From Pomphorhynchus laevis (taxonomy: Eukaryota > Acanthocephala > Palaeacanthocephala > Echinorhynchida > Pomphorhynchidae): 64,000 nucleotides of DNA. A model generated the notes under the pieces. It was not told where the DNA came from. It worked only from the letters and a program-made list of their open reading frames with translations, and did no database searches. Positions 19,723 through 32,487 of the stretch are shown one piece after another (within the stretch, counting starts at the first letter, position 1; the number at the start of each line of letters is the position of its first letter). Where the stretch lies: NCBI GenBank assembly GCA_012934845.2, contig WNNJ02002512.1, positions 1 through 64,000 on the forward strand, in the 5' to 3' direction. A program made the position numbers and the translations under genes.

Positions 19723-22175
19723 TCTATATATTTATTGGAATTATCTATTTATCAGAATAATATTGTGAAAATCAAATACTTGTCAAACTTTAAAAGGGAC
19801 CTATATAACTGGCTTCGTGTCTTAGATTGGCATATTTGAATTAGTCAAGATAATTATAATTGAACGGGCAAAACAGTCTTTACAAAGTTATTATCGGATA
19901 CAACACTACTTTACTCTAACAGATTTTGCTAGTATATATTTTTGAATGTGCAAGGCCAACACAATGTTTTCAAGGCTAGCACAAATTTTTCAAGTCCACA
20001 AGCTTGACGGGTGATCAGAAAAATAACCGTGATATTTAATTCATCGAAACAAGGTCATAAAATTGCCTAAACTTATCATTATAATAAGAAATTTTGTGTG
20101 GCAAATATTATCAATTGTATCAATATCAATAAATGCAGTTTATTTTTTACTGACGGCATCATTTGCCAGTACGTTCTTGGAATTAAATATTTCATAAATA
20201 GAAAAATAAAGCAAATTACAAAGACGATATTTCATTAAATCGTTACGCTCGCGGATTGAGCTTAATTTCTCGATAAAAAGTTATAAATGTTCATTATAAT
20301 TACATTCCTTAATTTGAAGAAACAAATATTTCCTGTATTTTGAATATTTCATCTGTGAACCGAACAAGATTATCTGTCTATTTTCTGTTGATTAACTAAT
20401 TACAAAGAACTACATTGAACATATACATAATAATAGAATAATAGTTGAGGAACCAAAAACATACATCATATCTCACACGATCAAAGCAAAACACATCATG
20501 ACACGAAAAACATCAAAATCTAAAGTTAAGAAGTCCACTGTATCTCTAAACGCGAGCTTTGCTTAATATCATATCCTTGCTTAATTAATTTAATTAAATG
20601 TCAATTTAAATATTTTTGAAAATAATTTTTAAATATTTTTTTGAAACAAAGTAATAGTCAAGATAATTACAATTGAACGGGCAAAACCGCCTTTAGTTAA
20701 CGTCTTGTAACTTAATAATAAAATTATAGTTTTTAAAGAATAAAACTAACTTCTCATTGACTCCTGTAATTTTAGTAATTAAAGGAGATTACGAATTACT
20801 AAAGGTTACGGATTATAGAACAATAGCAAACTATTAAACCTTTGATAATAACTGAACAAATTAAAATAAAAACAATAGCAGTGTTACGTTATAAAGTTGA
20901 CGCAAAGTATCCAGCATTTTTAGATTTATATTCAATAAAAAAACTGCATCAATTGAAAACCTTACAAAAGTTGATTTTTCATCAAGTGATATTCAGGTTA
21001 TCGATTTGGCCTTTGGTATATAGACGACTTGTACTATTTACTATCTCAATTACATGATAAAGGCAGTTGTTGAGTTCTTATTTATCAGAATATGGTATTT
21101 ATTACCATAAAGAAGCTATTAAGGTCAGCGGTTATTCATGAGTAGCTATAGAAATGCAATATTTCATGTTGATTAATAAATTAATTTGCTTTTACAAGCC
21201 GTTTTTATTGTTTTCACAATCACTTCACAATTTCACACTTTTATTAAATCCTTCAAATGAACACGTTAGAAAAATAGGTCATTCATAGGTCTTGATACAT
21301 ACATGCGTGTATTGTATTGACAAATTAAGACCATGATGGTTTCGATTCGGATCTAAATATGCCGTAACAGAACACAGCTAGCATTTAGATACTCCCACTT
21401 AATCTAAGGTTGAGAAACATGATCTGTAGCGAGGTCTTTCTAGAGATATATTTATTGTTGGTTGGGTCTGAAATCCCAATAACGACACTTTACATGCATA
21501 GTACACACTGAATAACTCATCTGACCCAATGATAGAGGAACGCTTGAAATTTTGGTTGGCATGTAATTTCCTATTTGATAACGTTGATGATGAATTATGC
21601 AGATACAGAAAATCGTGAAGAAGACGGTGATACGTCATGGTGAAATAGGAATAAATGCTTTTAAAGAATTATTTGATGTTAAATCGTTGGCCGGGGTAAA
21701 CGATTAAGCTCCTAAGCTCATAGGTGAGCCTATGAATCAGTTGATTTATTCTTCGTTGCTAGCTTTAAGAAAAGCTATATTATTTCTTCTATAAAGAAAT
21801 TAATTTTCTCAGCCAGTCACACCAAGAGTTTAGAATGACAAGAAAATAAACCAAAAATTTAACACAACAACTTTAAATGCATTTAGAAAGATCAGAACAG
21901 CTAACTGAGTCTAAGTATTCTATAGAAAAAATAAAGATAAAATTGTTTCCCTCAAAAGTTTATAAATGCTTAATATTTTGAATTATAACATGTCAGTAGA
22001 ACAAATCAAATCAGCTAACTGAGTCTACGTATTTTATACGATATAAATTAAAATAAAGATAAATAATAAATAACTAATTAAAATTTTATACAATTTATAT
22101 TTATATCAAATCAAAATATAAAATTGAGATTTAAAATAAGTCGATTTGTATGAATTGACTAATAAATAATTGTTT
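19723..22175. other. AT-rich stretch with repeat scraps
   Basis: Mostly AT-rich, non-coding sequence. It contains a 5' piece of LINE family 1 (20200-20530) and, at 21895-22175, a copy of the tract beginning near CAGCTAACTGAGTCTACG that recurs beside Penelope-like termini (27715, 32880, 50100, 56700, 57090). Open frames at 20842-21057 (plus) and 21399-21638 (minus) have no recognisable relatives and are probably chance. Confidence 0.55.
20200..20530 (+). mobile_element. LINE family 1 5'-end fragment
   Basis: It begins with AGCAAATTACA, contains TCGTTACGCTCGCGGA (close to the leader of copy 3 at about 28165-28182) and ACTAATTACAAAGAAC. It runs into an ORF1-like start MTRKTSKSKVKK before decaying. 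Only the leader and the first codons survive. Confidence 0.6.
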
Positions 22176-22179
22176 TCGT

Positions 22180-22540
22180 TTAGAAAAATTTTTAGTCCCT
22201 AATCAACACGGATTTCGAGAGAGTTATTCAACTGTTTCAAATTTGCTTTATGCACATCCTGATTGGACAGCGAATAAGGCACGCTCTACTGATAAAGACA
22301 TTATATTCTTCGACTTTTAAAAAGCTTTTAATAGAGTAGACCATAGTCGACTTCTACAGAAACTTGTCAATACTGGACTCTCAAAACATACTGGTTGATT
22401 GGATTAGAGAATTTCTTCGTGATCTGTGCTTTCGAGTACTTGTCGATTAGTCATTGTCTGTGTCTAGAGAATGTCATATTAGAGTACCTCAAGGTTCAGT
22501 TTTGGGTCCGATTTTATTCAGCATTTATGTTAACGATTTA
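22180..22540 (+). mobile_element. LINE family 1 RT fragment
   Basis: The middle of family 1 RT. NQHGFRESYSTVSNLL, IIFFDF...KAFNRVDHSRLL and RVPQGSVLGPILFSIYVNDL are readable across several breaks. It stops where the family 2 LINE (22541-26097) is inserted in the opposite orientation, directly after the motif B tract. Confidence 0.82.
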
Positions 22541-22550
22541 AAAAAAAGAT

Positions 22551-25279
22551 TTATTTAATGTGGCAAATGCGTGCCAGCGCACGCTTACATGACCACAACA
22601 AAACAAAAATGTAAATAATGTGTCGAGAAGTGGTGAAAATGCTAAGGCAGTAATCGATTTTAGGGAAAAGAAGCGATGAAAGAAGAGACATACAAGAACG
22701 GAAGTCGATAAGGGAGCGGATACGGCGGATGTCACGGAGAATTAAGTTAGACGAGCGGACCTTGTCACGGACGAAGGGTTTAAGGGAAAGGTAATCATCG
22801 AAATGGAAGCCTAAGAAAGTGAGATTGTGGACTATGGGGATGATCGATGAGGTAAAAGATACAGTGGGAGGAGATATGTTTGGTTTACGGGGGAGGATCC
22901 ACATTATTTTAGACTTGTCGGGGTTTAGAACGAGATGGATATTAAAGAGACGTTCGTAAATGGAAAAAAGACAGTTGGAGGCAGAATTGCGATATCGTGT
23001 ATGCGATGTGCGGGTGCATGATCATAGATAAGGATGTCATCGGCGTATTGCATGACGTTAAAGGAAAAAGGTTTGATAAACGGAGAGAGATCGCCAAGCA
23101 GAAAAGAGAAAAGCAGGGGACCTAGGACTGAACCTTGTGGGACCCTGCAAAAGATAAGGATGGTAGGGGAGGATGATGAATTAGAACAGACGCGAAAGGA
23201 ACGGTCGGATAGATATGAGGCGAACCATGCTACGGAGGAGGAAGAAAAGCCGTAATCATAACGAAGGCGGGAAAGGAGGACGGAGTGGTCGACAATGTCG
23301 AATGCGGAGGAGAGGTCGAGGGAGATGAGAACACTATATTGAGCCTTGTCTCGAGAAATGAGTAAGTCGTTGTACACTTTTATGCATGCGATTTCTGTCG
23401 AGTGATTAGAGCGGAAAGCGGATTGGAAAGGAGGGTACAGATTGGCTGAGGAGAGATAAACGTTGATTTGTATTAAGATGAGGCGTTCTAAGAGCTTAGA
23501 AAGAGTAGTGAGTAGTGAAATGGGGAGATAGCCAGAAAACAGGGAGGGGTCGAGCGATTGTTTCTTAAGGACGGGACGAACGATTGCGGATTTCCAGTGT
23601 GAAGGGAAGATACGACTGCAGATTGACAAGTTAAACAAGGTTGTGATAAAAGGGGATATCGATGAGCATATGGATTTAAGTATGTGGGTAGGAGGGGATT
23701 GGCAGGTGTGGTTTTGCTGCGCAAGGACATGAGAACAGATGATACTTCGGAACGTGAAACAGGGAGAAGATGAAAGAGTTCCGGGAGAATAAGGCTAGGC
23801 GGGGCCGAGTGGGATAGGATAGAGACCGGGGTGTGAGAGAGCAACGTGGATACTTTGCTCTGGAGAAATGACGAATAATCATGGGGATTGATGTTGCTAG
23901 GCGAAGTGGATCGAGCAAGTATTGAGTTAAAAGTATTCCATAGAGTCTTAGTGTTGAATTAAGTGATGATTTTATGCTGCCAAAAGGAGTTGCATTTGGT
24001 ACGTAGTAGGTGGAGATGAGACCGCCGATGAGCAAGATAGGTATCACGGAAAGACGGAGTGATCGAGCGGAAATCACGTCTGAGAGAGCGGTGATATACT
24101 CGAAAAGCATGACGGAGTCGACGCTTTGAGAGTAGGCACTTGATGTCAAACTATGGGGCACGGTGAAAGCGACGGTTTAGGGGAGGCTTGAAGGGCAAGA
24201 GAATATCGAGAATGGATGTGAGTTCAGAGTCGAAAAGAAAGGCGAGATCGTGAGGAGAGGAATATGTTATTGTTGGATAGGATAGAGACGATTTGAGTAA
24301 GGCAGCGCGGAGAAGGGAGAGGTCAAGATTTCTCCAAGGGCGACGTACGATTGTAGGTGTGTGAGAAGGGGTGTGGTTGTGAGTGAGATTAAGGGTGACG
24401 AGAAAATGATCGGATAGACCAGGATCGAAGATGAACAGTGAGGTGTATGCTGCAAAATGATCAGGGACGGCGATTATGTCGAGTGTCTCACCAAGGATAT
24501 GTGTGGGAGCAGTTGAGATTAGTTTGTAATTGTAGTTGGATAGAATGTTGATAAACTGAGTAGAATCCATGGAAGAGGGACGGTCTAGGCGGATGTTGAA
24601 GTCGCCTAGAACGAGTGAAGGGATTGAAGACAAAGAACAATGAGAAAGGAGGTCATCGAGTTCGGTAAAAAATAAGGATGTAGGAGCTCAGCAAACCAGG
24701 ACTGTATATAATTGCGAGATCTAGAGTGATCGGGTTAAAAGAACGACAAGTGAGCATTTCAAAATAGCAAGGACTGAAAGGGGAAGTGATTTTGCGAAGA
24801 GACGTGGGGTGACGGGCGAATGCGACAATGCCGCCATTATTAGAGAATTGAGAAGGGGATTTGCTAAGGGGGCGAACGGATTCGACTAGTGAGCAACCAG
24901 CAGAGAGCAAACGGCGGATGGAGAGGTCGTCAAAATCTGAGTGCCAGGATTCGGTGAGGCAGAAGAGATCGATAAATTGCTTAGTGAATAAGTTGAGGAT
25001 GATATCGGATTTATTGAGAATCGATCTAGTGTTGATAAGGACGAGGCTGAAACCGTGTGTAGTGGAGTTAGGGGCTAGTGGAGAAGACATATAGGGGAGA
25101 TGGAGCGCCATCGAATTTTTGGGCGGGTGCGGACAACTTGAAAATTTCCGTCGATGTTTCAGATGGAGAGATGTTTCGCCGTTTTCCTTGCGACGGCGTT
25201 TATTGATGCGGGCAGATGAGAGTTTAGCGATTTCGGAGGGGGTGCGATCGGGGATAATGCGAGTGGCTGAAGAGGACAT
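22551..25279 (-). pseudogene. LINE family 2 ORF2 (endonuclease-RT), broken
   Basis: Endonuclease pieces lie at 24653-25279 (LINTRSILNKSDIILNLF, CLTESWHSDFDDLSIRR, NNGGIVAFARH) and 24151-24633 (SLVLGDFNIRLDRPSS, DPGLSDHFLVTLNL). A linker lies at 23676-24161. The RT lies at 22925-23844 with FPSHWKSAIVR,  SGYLPISLLTTLSKLLER, NHSTEIACIKVYNDLL, SLDLSSAFDIVDHSVLL, RVPQGSVLGPLLFSFLL and VMQYADDILIY. The thumb is at 22551-22904. Frame breaks fall near 24640, 24155, 23700 and 22920, with a deletion at the C-terminus. All catalytic motifs are still readable. Confidence 0.88.
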
Positions 25280-26094
25280 GACTTTGAATCGTTGGGATAG
25301 GACAGAAGACGCGTGAGAGCAATGCTTGAAAAAAAACTTTTAGGAGAGGGGGCTGGGAAGGATTAGATTGAGAAGATTTATTTAGGCGGATGAATGCGAC
25401 ATGAGAGATGGTGTTGAAAAAGGATGGGTTATCCGCAGGAACAAGAGACGAGAAAATGGATCTGAATGCGGAAACATCGTGGTCGAGACGTGCTTGTGGA
25501 GATAAAGAGGTGGAAGGAGTGATATTAGTGACGATGACGCAACGATCGCGAGAAGGAAAGCGTTTCCGTAAAGGAGGACGAGTAACGTGAGTTGGTGAGA
25601 TCACGATAGGAGAGCTGGGAGTTGAGGATATCAAGGGAGTAGGTTTGACAGCGGAATACAAAGATGATTTGGATAATAGAGTGGGTGGTGAGCGATGTGA
25701 GGAAAGGTTATGAATGGAAGAATTGTGGAGGTTGGTGGAGGTGATTTTAATTGAGGGATGTAGGTTATTAAGAAACGAGTCAGAAGGGAAGATGCGGGGG
25801 TGTCGGGAAGTGAATGCATGGGATTAGAAGTTCATGTGATGACAGGATCAGTGGGTTGACAAAGAATTCACAAACGACTGGGGTGGTTTGAGTGGACACG
25901 TTGGAGGTTGATATGTTCTTATGGGAGTGGTCGCGTATGAGTTTTTTGACACAAAATCCGCATATGAAGTCTTCTTTAGACTTACTGCTGTCGCATGCGA
26001 TTGTAGTCCAGACGCTGCAGTCGTGTGTCGAGCACTGTACTTGTAGTTGAGCACAGTTGGTGTCGGTCGTAGCTGTCTTCTTACGTCTTCCCAT
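25224..26094 (-). pseudogene. LINE family 2 ORF1, broken
   Basis: It starts MGRRKKTATTD at 26094. The PHD-like finger (QCSTHDCSVWTTI then FICGFCVKKLI) is in the first 70 residues. After a frame break the C-terminal half (25224-25661) shows RFPSRDRCVIVTN, LSPQARLDHDVSAFRSI and RLNKSSQ...QPPLLKVFF, the equivalent of the RPRLLKV block in family 1. Broken at least twice. Confidence 0.82.
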
Positions 26095-26097
26095 CGA

Positions 26098-26459
26098 CGT
26101 TTTTGTGCGTTAAATCTGTTAAATTTGCTGGATTGATCTGGAACTAGATTGATCTGGAACTGGATTGATCTGGAACTGGATTGATCTGGAACTGGATTGA
26201 TCTGGAGCTGGATTGATTGTATGTTTATTAGTTATCAAACTTTTCTTAAGCCTTGTTTAGTTTGTTCACCAGAAGTCTTCTCACAATTGTATGTCTAAAC
26301 TCTTTAAGTTTTTGTTCTCAAAAACTTAATCACTTGTGAAACATTTTTTTGTAATCCTGATGATGATAGCAGGAGCTATCGAAATATAGAATTTTAATCA
26401 AATAAAGGATTTTTTCTTCTTCGTTTCTATAATAACTATATATTTATTTAAGGATATTT
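26098..26459 (-). repeat. LINE family 2 leader with 16-bp minisatellite
   Basis: In the element's sense (minus) this precedes ORF1. From ORF1 outward there are about five copies of a 16-bp unit close to CTGGATTGATCTGGAA (26132-26215). A unique part follows, containing ATTTGATTAAAATTCTATAT and a TATCATCATCAGGATTAC box. The same unit with about twelve 16-bp copies is at 33100-33570 in the other orientation. A leader or promoter role is inferred from position only. Confidence 0.6.
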
Positions 26460-27720
26460 CAAGAGTTCCCGCAAATGGGCCCATCAATGTTAGATGTTAA
26501 AACTTGCAATTCTGGTCTACAATTTGCTGGTGATTTTCGTGTAGATCTCGACATTCGTAAACATGCAGAAGCAGACCGCGCAAATGCGATGGAAATTATA
26601 GCTTTGAGTTTTGTTAGGGCTTCTCATAATTATCTGGAGAATATCGCGTTTCTGCTGATGCTAGTTTCTTCAGTAATGATTTAGCTTGAATTCCTATTCC
26701 GCCAGATGTCGAGAATATAAGTGAGGTAAACTTGCCTTGCTCTACGGTTTCCACTCTCTCTTGCTATTTAGCAAGATAGAGTATATACTCATGTCGAAGA
26801 ACGCGCGCTCAAATCGGTTTTCAGAGAGACCATCACAAGCAATATTCAGTCTAGCAGCATTGTCACGAGTGGTAGTCGTTGTCTTAAAATTTATACTCAC
26901 CGGGACTATTGGGAGTTGAGGTTCGACTTCAACCCCAAAATAGCGATTTGCCAGAGCTTTGGCAAAAATATCTCTAATGATATCATGTCTAATACTGTCC
27001 GCCTCTTTTTTACATGACATGGAATGGCAGATGTCCATTTGTAAGCTACATTTCCAGTTAAGATTGCGCAAATCTTTTGTAGTCCAACCATATCGTGAAT
27101 CCACAGCGTCATCGAATTCTCTAAGATCTAGTCTTAGTTTATCTGCTTTCAGCTGTAAAATACTGAGCCATGAAGATGCCTCATGGTATGCAGCGTGTGC
27201 AATAACATTGTCTATGCTCGACTCAAATGATTGTAAAGTATGATGCATATGTTCTTGGAAGAAGAAATTCCGGTGGTGTGATATACTACGTCGAGCATCT
27301 AGCTGAAACTGACATAGGGAATCATATGTCAGTTTATAAGACTAAACTATAAGACTAAACTCATATGTTTTTCGAAGCAACTCCGAACATTCAAACTCCA
27401 ATGCACGGGAGACTAGAGGATCGTTTATACCCACACATTTCATAATTGTGGAGATACCAAAATCGAAAATCACTCCTTTGAGACTTCGTGACCAACAAGA
27501 GCTGATAGCAATTGTTCGCTAAAAGCTGTTTATTGATTCAACTTTTTTTATCATTGGACAAGCGCGCTCACATCTGAAATATCCACTTGAATTGCAATGA
27601 CTTAGTTAAGCATGCGTACGCGGCTTGAGGATCGAGCTTGGCAACTTCTGCCAATTTTAATATCATCGAGCTCAACTAGTCGAATTTCTTTGTCGTTTCT
27701 GTCGAAACGAAATGAGGAGA
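26460..27720 (-). mobile_element. LINE family 4 (restriction-like endonuclease type), C-terminal fragment
   Basis: Minus-strand remnant. 26742-27248 encodes HAAYHEASSWLSILQLKADK, RYGWTTKDLR and the endonuclease-type tract ARLNIACDGLSENRFERAFF. After a frame break, 26475-26735 (minus) continues with VEQGKFTSLIFSTSGGIG, the usual C-terminus of this RT family. Upstream decay to about 27720 shows VSRALEFECSELLRKTYEF. It is a truncated relative of the element at 51925-54820. Confidence 0.8.
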
Positions 27721-28107
27721 ACTGAGTCTACGTATTTTATACTATATATTAATAAAAATAAAGATAAATAATAAATAATTATATAAGATTTTAAACAATT
27801 TATATTTATATTTTATATGCACTATTCACTCAGCTAATAAAATCAGTTTGAAATGCACATTCCGGTTGTATACCCACGTACTGTGCATGAACATAAGAAA
27901 TCAGAGAGGTACTTCGCATGGCAACAAAGCTAGCACCAACGTTGGCGTCGCTGCCTTATGAAGATAGACTGAGATCATTAGGACTTGAGAACGTCACATG
28001 GACCCGTCGGTACATGAATATGTGCCTGGGTTGGCATTTATTCCAACGTCCCCATCACCCTCTTCGGAGTAGGGTTCAATTACCTAGTTCAAATGTTCTT
28101 CGACTTC
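27721..28107 (+). mobile_element. Penelope-type terminal tract and LINE family 1 C-terminal fragment
   Basis: 27721-27880 repeats the ACTGAGTCTACGTATTTTATA tract found beside Penelope-like termini. 27840-28107 (plus) is a family 1 ORF2 C-terminus (TKLAPTLASLPYEDRLRSLG, ENVTWTRRYMNM). It stops at the 5' start of the next family 1 element, so copy 3 inserted into an older family 1 relic. Confidence 0.72.
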
Positions 28108-28364
28108 AAGAAAATTTATAACTGTTCTAGCAAATTACATTTGAGATCTAAAGTAAATACAATTACAGTTCAGATCGCTACGCTCGCGGAAAAATCTGTA
28201 TTGATTAGGAGTTTAAACTATCTTGTTATACATATTAACTACTTACAAAGAACCTAAATTGAAAGAACCTAAACCTAAAAACCTATACCAGAAGAACCTA
28301 CACAATCTTTATTGAAATCTACACAAGAGACTACTCTGATAAAGTCTGAATATACATACATATA

Positions 28365-29524
28365 ATGGTCAAACAGAGGAAGACTACAAAGCGAGGTGAT
28401 GCTGCCAAGTTCGTGGATTATCAGGTTCGGTGTTCAAGTGAAGATTGTAATGTGTGGACAAGTGTTTCAGTTCCCGGGGAAAAGAAAACAGCTCTGTCTA
28501 ATGCATCTTTCTACTGCGGGTACTGCTGCGTATCTTTGATAAATGATTTGAAGACGGAATCTACCCCCTTGGTTGTCGGTCAGTCGAGTTGTAATTCTCT
28601 TGGACCCATATCAGCTCCACCAATTCCAAAAAGCATAAGTGCCGGTCAAAGTAAGGAAGTTCTTATTTCCAAATCTACTAAGAATGTTGAAAATTCCAGT
28701 CATAGTGATGGAAGCTATTCTAACTCTATCTATCCCTCCTCAAGTCTTAACTCTATATATCCCTCCTCAAGTCTTGCAAATAATCCAATGAATATAGATT
28801 TAACTGTAGAGGGTGAGACTGTAGCCATGGATGTTCCAGTGCATTTACCTGATGTTACTAATGATGAAAATACATATTGTCAGGTTCTGAATCATGGTCA
28901 TATGTCTGATAATGGGACTGTCAAAAAGAAGCAACAAGCGTCAACGATAAGTCAACATACACTATCCGCAGTGTCACGTGACAGTCTCGAATTGCAAATT
29001 GGTAATAATAGGAAACACACCGCTGATCGATGTAGATCTGTTATTCTGGCCAATGTAAGAGAATCTTTATTTGAGAACGCACAAGTACGTCTTAACGAGG
29101 ACGTCCAGAGTGTGAGATTTATATTGACGCAGGTACTTGGTTCTTGCAATGTGGATATTGTCAAACGTGTTAAACTCGTTGCATTATTTCGACTGGGTAA
29201 GCGTGATACACTTAGTAATAGGCCGCGTTTAATCAAGGCCGTATTTAGAGAGCAGTCGCATGCTGAGTTAATTCTTCGGAATTCATATCGTTTAAAAGGA
29301 TCCCATGTTAGTCTCTTAAAAGATCTTGACGCTCTTCAAAGGGAGAAATTGTCTCAAGCTAAGAAATAACTTGCATCTCGTGTTGCACTTGGTGAGAGCA
29401 ATCTATGTGTGCAAAATTTTCAAGTAGTGAGGCGACGCATTCGAATCAGTTGGTCCCCACTAGATGTATCGCCTCTCATGAATGTGGAGGGTTTTGGCAA
29501 GGTCTTACAGCATATAAGTGCCTA
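28365..29524 (+). pseudogene. LINE family 1 ORF1, copy 3, one stop
   Basis: It starts MVKQRKTTKRGDAAKF. The PHD-like finger at residues about 20-62 reads VRCSSEDCNVWTSV then FYCGYCCVSLI. A Ser/Asn-rich linker follows, with a short direct repeat (SIYPSSSLNSIYPSSSL). The C-terminal blocks FRLGKRDTLSNRPRLIKAVF, RNSYRLKGSHVSLLKDLD and LQREKLSQAKK are present. A TAA at 29367-29369 interrupts the frame, after which LASRVALGESNLCVQNFQVV continues to 29524. It overlaps the ORF2 start at 29405. Confidence 0.9.
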
Positions 29525-32395
29525 GCTGATTTGGGATCTGAAGTGTGTCAGATTGCTAGAGATGATATTATTACTCGCACTGGTGTGAATAAAAGTCATA
29601 GTATATTTTATTGTAATGTTCGGAGCTTGTTACAGAAAGTCGATGAGCTAAAGTTTAGGATCGAGTCTGTTAATCCAATTATAGTTGGTATTACAGAATC
29701 TTGGCTTAATTGTGATGTATCCGATGCTGAGGTATCCATCCCAGGCTATTCTTTGTTCCGTAGTGATTGGATAGGGGGTAGGGGTGGTGGCGTAGCTCTC
29801 TTTATGAGAGACGAAGTTAAGGTGCGCGTTTTGAGTAAGTCGTCTATTGATAGAGTTGAGAGTTTGTGGTGTCAGGTGAAGTTTGATAACAGCTCACCCA
29901 TCATACTGGGTCTTGTGTATCGTGCTCCTAAGGCAATATCTAAGAAACTCATTGAAGCGATAGAGTTGTAAACGCGAGGAGATTGTGATACTGTGATAAT
30001 TGGGGATCTGAATATGCCAGATGTTGAATGGACTTCGAATACGGTTCTTCCTACTTGTGATAGTGAATCTTGTGACCTTATGGAGTGTTTTGCTTATTGT
30101 GGTCTTGCTCAATTTGTTGATGTACATACTCGCTTTTCAAGTTGCAGTTCTTCCCTTCTTGATCTTTGCCTATCGACAAACAGTCAATTAATCAGTAGTA
30201 TCCAATATGATTCTCCTGTTGGTTTGTCTGATCACTGTGTAGTTAAAGTTTTGCTAAATATACAAATGAGGGTGTTTCATCATGCTCGGTACAAACGTCA
30301 GATTAATGTCTTTCGGGCGAACTATGATGTTATTACATCAAAGCTGCATAGAGTAAGTTGGCCTGATCCGGCTGTTGTCGGAGTTGTCGAGGCATGGGAT
30401 CATTTTCGCGTGACGCTTTATTCTCTAATGGTAAAATTCTCACCTTTGAAGTCTAAGACTAGTCGGAAAAGCGCTCGTTGGTTTGATACTGAGCTGGCTA
30501 CTGCGATGAAGGCTCGTGACTTCAGTTTCAAATGCTTTAAGGGTGGGTTTTGTGAATATGGTGTTTATAAGCAGGCGAGAAATTTCTTCAATTCTTTAAA
30601 GCGACATAAGCGCTATTTATTTGAAAATGGTCTAGCTCATAGTTGTAGACATGATCCCAAAGCTCTCTTTCTATATGTGAATAGTAGTAGGAACGCTAAT
30701 AAAACAATTGGCCAATATTTTGATAGCGTTATTGAAGACGACCTTGCTGAGATGTTCTCAAGGCATTTTTACTTGTACAAAGAGACTACAAACGAGTATT
30801 CTGAACCTATCCAGAACAGTGAGACGATAAGAGGTGCTAGTGTTTCATATCCTAGTTTAGACATAGCTAATTTGATAACTCCTGAGAAAGTTTTAGCTGA
30901 ACTGCATCGTCTTAAAGAGACAAACTCCAAAGGTGCTGATTTGTTACCTTCGATATATCTTCGTCGAATAGCAGACTCAATATATACACCACTTTGTAAC
31001 ATATTTCGACAATCTATTATTGATACGACTCTTCCAAAAGAGTGGAAACAATCGATCATTCACCCCATCTTCAAAAAGGGTGATAGATCTTCAGTAGACA
31101 ATTACAGACCAGTAAGTATTACTTGCTTATGTTGTAGAATGTTAGAGCGAATTATACATGGTTATATGGTCAAGTTTTATAGTGAGAATAATGTAATAGC
31201 TTCTGAGCAACATGGTTTCCGTAAGGGTTATTCGACAGTTACTAATCTACTAGCAGCCTATCTTGATTGGTCAGCTAATAAAGCCGTATCAATTGCTACT
31301 GACATCATATTCTTCGATTTCTCTAAGGCATTTGACAGAGTAGACCATAGATTCCTCCTAAATAAACTAGCGAAAAGTGGCATTCCATTTTTGCTTGTTA
31401 GATGGATTGAATCGTTTTTAAGCAATCGTAGTTATTGTGTGCATGTAGATAATTTTTACTCTTATTCGCGGCCATGTAATATAGGGGTGCCTCAAGGTTC
31501 AGTATTGGGTCCATTGTTATTTAGTGTCTACATCAACGATATCCCGGAATTTATTGATTCTCGGATGCTTTTATATGCAGACGATTTGAAAATCTGGCGG
31601 GTAGTTTGTTCACCCAATGATATAGTTAAACTGCAACGGGATATCGATGAAGTCGAAAATTGGGCTCTGCTCAATAGGTTGATTGTAAATATATCAAAAT
31701 GCAAACATTTACGTGTTCGTGGCGGAAATGCTCAATCTTTAGTTAATTATAGCTTTCAAAGCAGTGATATAGAACGAGTGAGCAAATATAAGGACTTGGG
31801 AGTGTGGATAAACAGTGATTTGAGTACCGTCACACATACTGAACATGCTTGTTCAAATGCGTTGGGGATAATCGGTCAACTTCGACGCACTTTCATTGCA
31901 CTCAATCAATTTGCCCTACGTCCGCTAATCTTTGCTCATGTGTTAAGCCGTCTTCTATATGCTGTGCCGTGTGTGTATCCTTAAAATTCAAAAGAACATA
32001 TTAGTTCAGAGAGGGTACTTCATAGAGCTACTAAGCTAGCACCACAACTGAAATTTTTGTCGTACCCTGATCGATTAAAAGCACTTAGACTTGAGACTGT
32101 CACGTGGAACCGCCGGTACATCGATATGAGTATGGTCTGGCAAATTCTTAATGATTTGGATCATCCACTTCGAGATTGTCTTCATTTGCGCTCATCCAAT
32201 ATCCTCCGAGGCCATGGTTTAACCCTGCGACGTGAAAGGATAAGAAAATCACGAGCTGTCCAATTTGATCGGCAAGTTGTATCTCTGTGGAATATGCTTG
32301 GTGAGTCAACAGTGTGCAGTAGCAATATCAACGAATTCAAAAAGAAATTACGGATGGAGAATGCCATGGGGAAAGCTGCTTTTCCGTATTTGTGA
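29405..32395 (+). pseudogene. LINE family 1 ORF2 (APE endonuclease-RT), copy 3, broken twice
   Basis: Endonuclease: FYCNVRSLLQKVDELKF, ITESWLNCDVS, RGGGVALFMRD, ILGLVYRAPK, then VIIGDLNMPDVEW, LLDLCLSTNS, LSDHCVVKVL. RT: WKQSIIHPIFKKGDRSSVDN, EQHGFRKGYSTVTNLL, IIFFDFSKAFDRVDHRFLL (motif A), IGVPQGSVLGPLLFSVYIND (motif B), LYADDLKIW (motif C, YADD) and the thumb KDLGVWINSDLST. The frame is broken near 29971-29993 and near 31984-32057, and otherwise long (663 residues in the middle segment). The C-terminal tail is 32057-32395. Confidence 0.93.
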
Positions 32396-32487
32396 TACTT
32401 TTATTATATTTTCTTTTTTCTGCAGTGAACCAGCCAATTAAGCCATGCTTTTATGTGCTGTTGAAACATTAATAATAATACTTTAAC

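Larger units (their letters stand above)
22541..26097 (-). mobile_element. LINE family 2, longest copy
   Basis: A nearly full-length element of about 3.6 kb. The 3' hairpin end is at about 22565-22590, followed inward by RT, linker, endonuclease and ORF1, with the ORF1 start at 26094. About 350 bp between the RT thumb and the 3' UTR is deleted compared with 36046-37705. The 5' leader, with a 16-bp minisatellite, continues to about 26459. Confidence 0.9.
28108..32487 (+). mobile_element. LINE family 1, copy 3, full length
   Basis: A complete-length family 1 LINE of about 4.4 kb. It starts with the shared GTTCTAGCAAATTAC leader, then ORF1 at 28365-29524, ORF2 at 29405-32395, a short 3' UTR (GCCATGCTTTTATGTGCTG) and an ATTAATAATAATAC tail. 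A few stops or shifts in each ORF show it is older than copies 1 and 2. Confidence 0.93.

Noticed and set aside
21399-21638. 79-codon minus-strand ORF
   Set aside because: No recognisable motif, no neighbouring support, and of a length expected by chance.
26355-26390. Hammerhead from CTGATGATGATAGCAGG followed by GAAAT
   Set aside because: CUGAUGA, a good helix II (TAGC/GCTA) and GAAA are there, and it recurs at 33775, but no partner for helix I and no cleavage triplet with helix III could be found.
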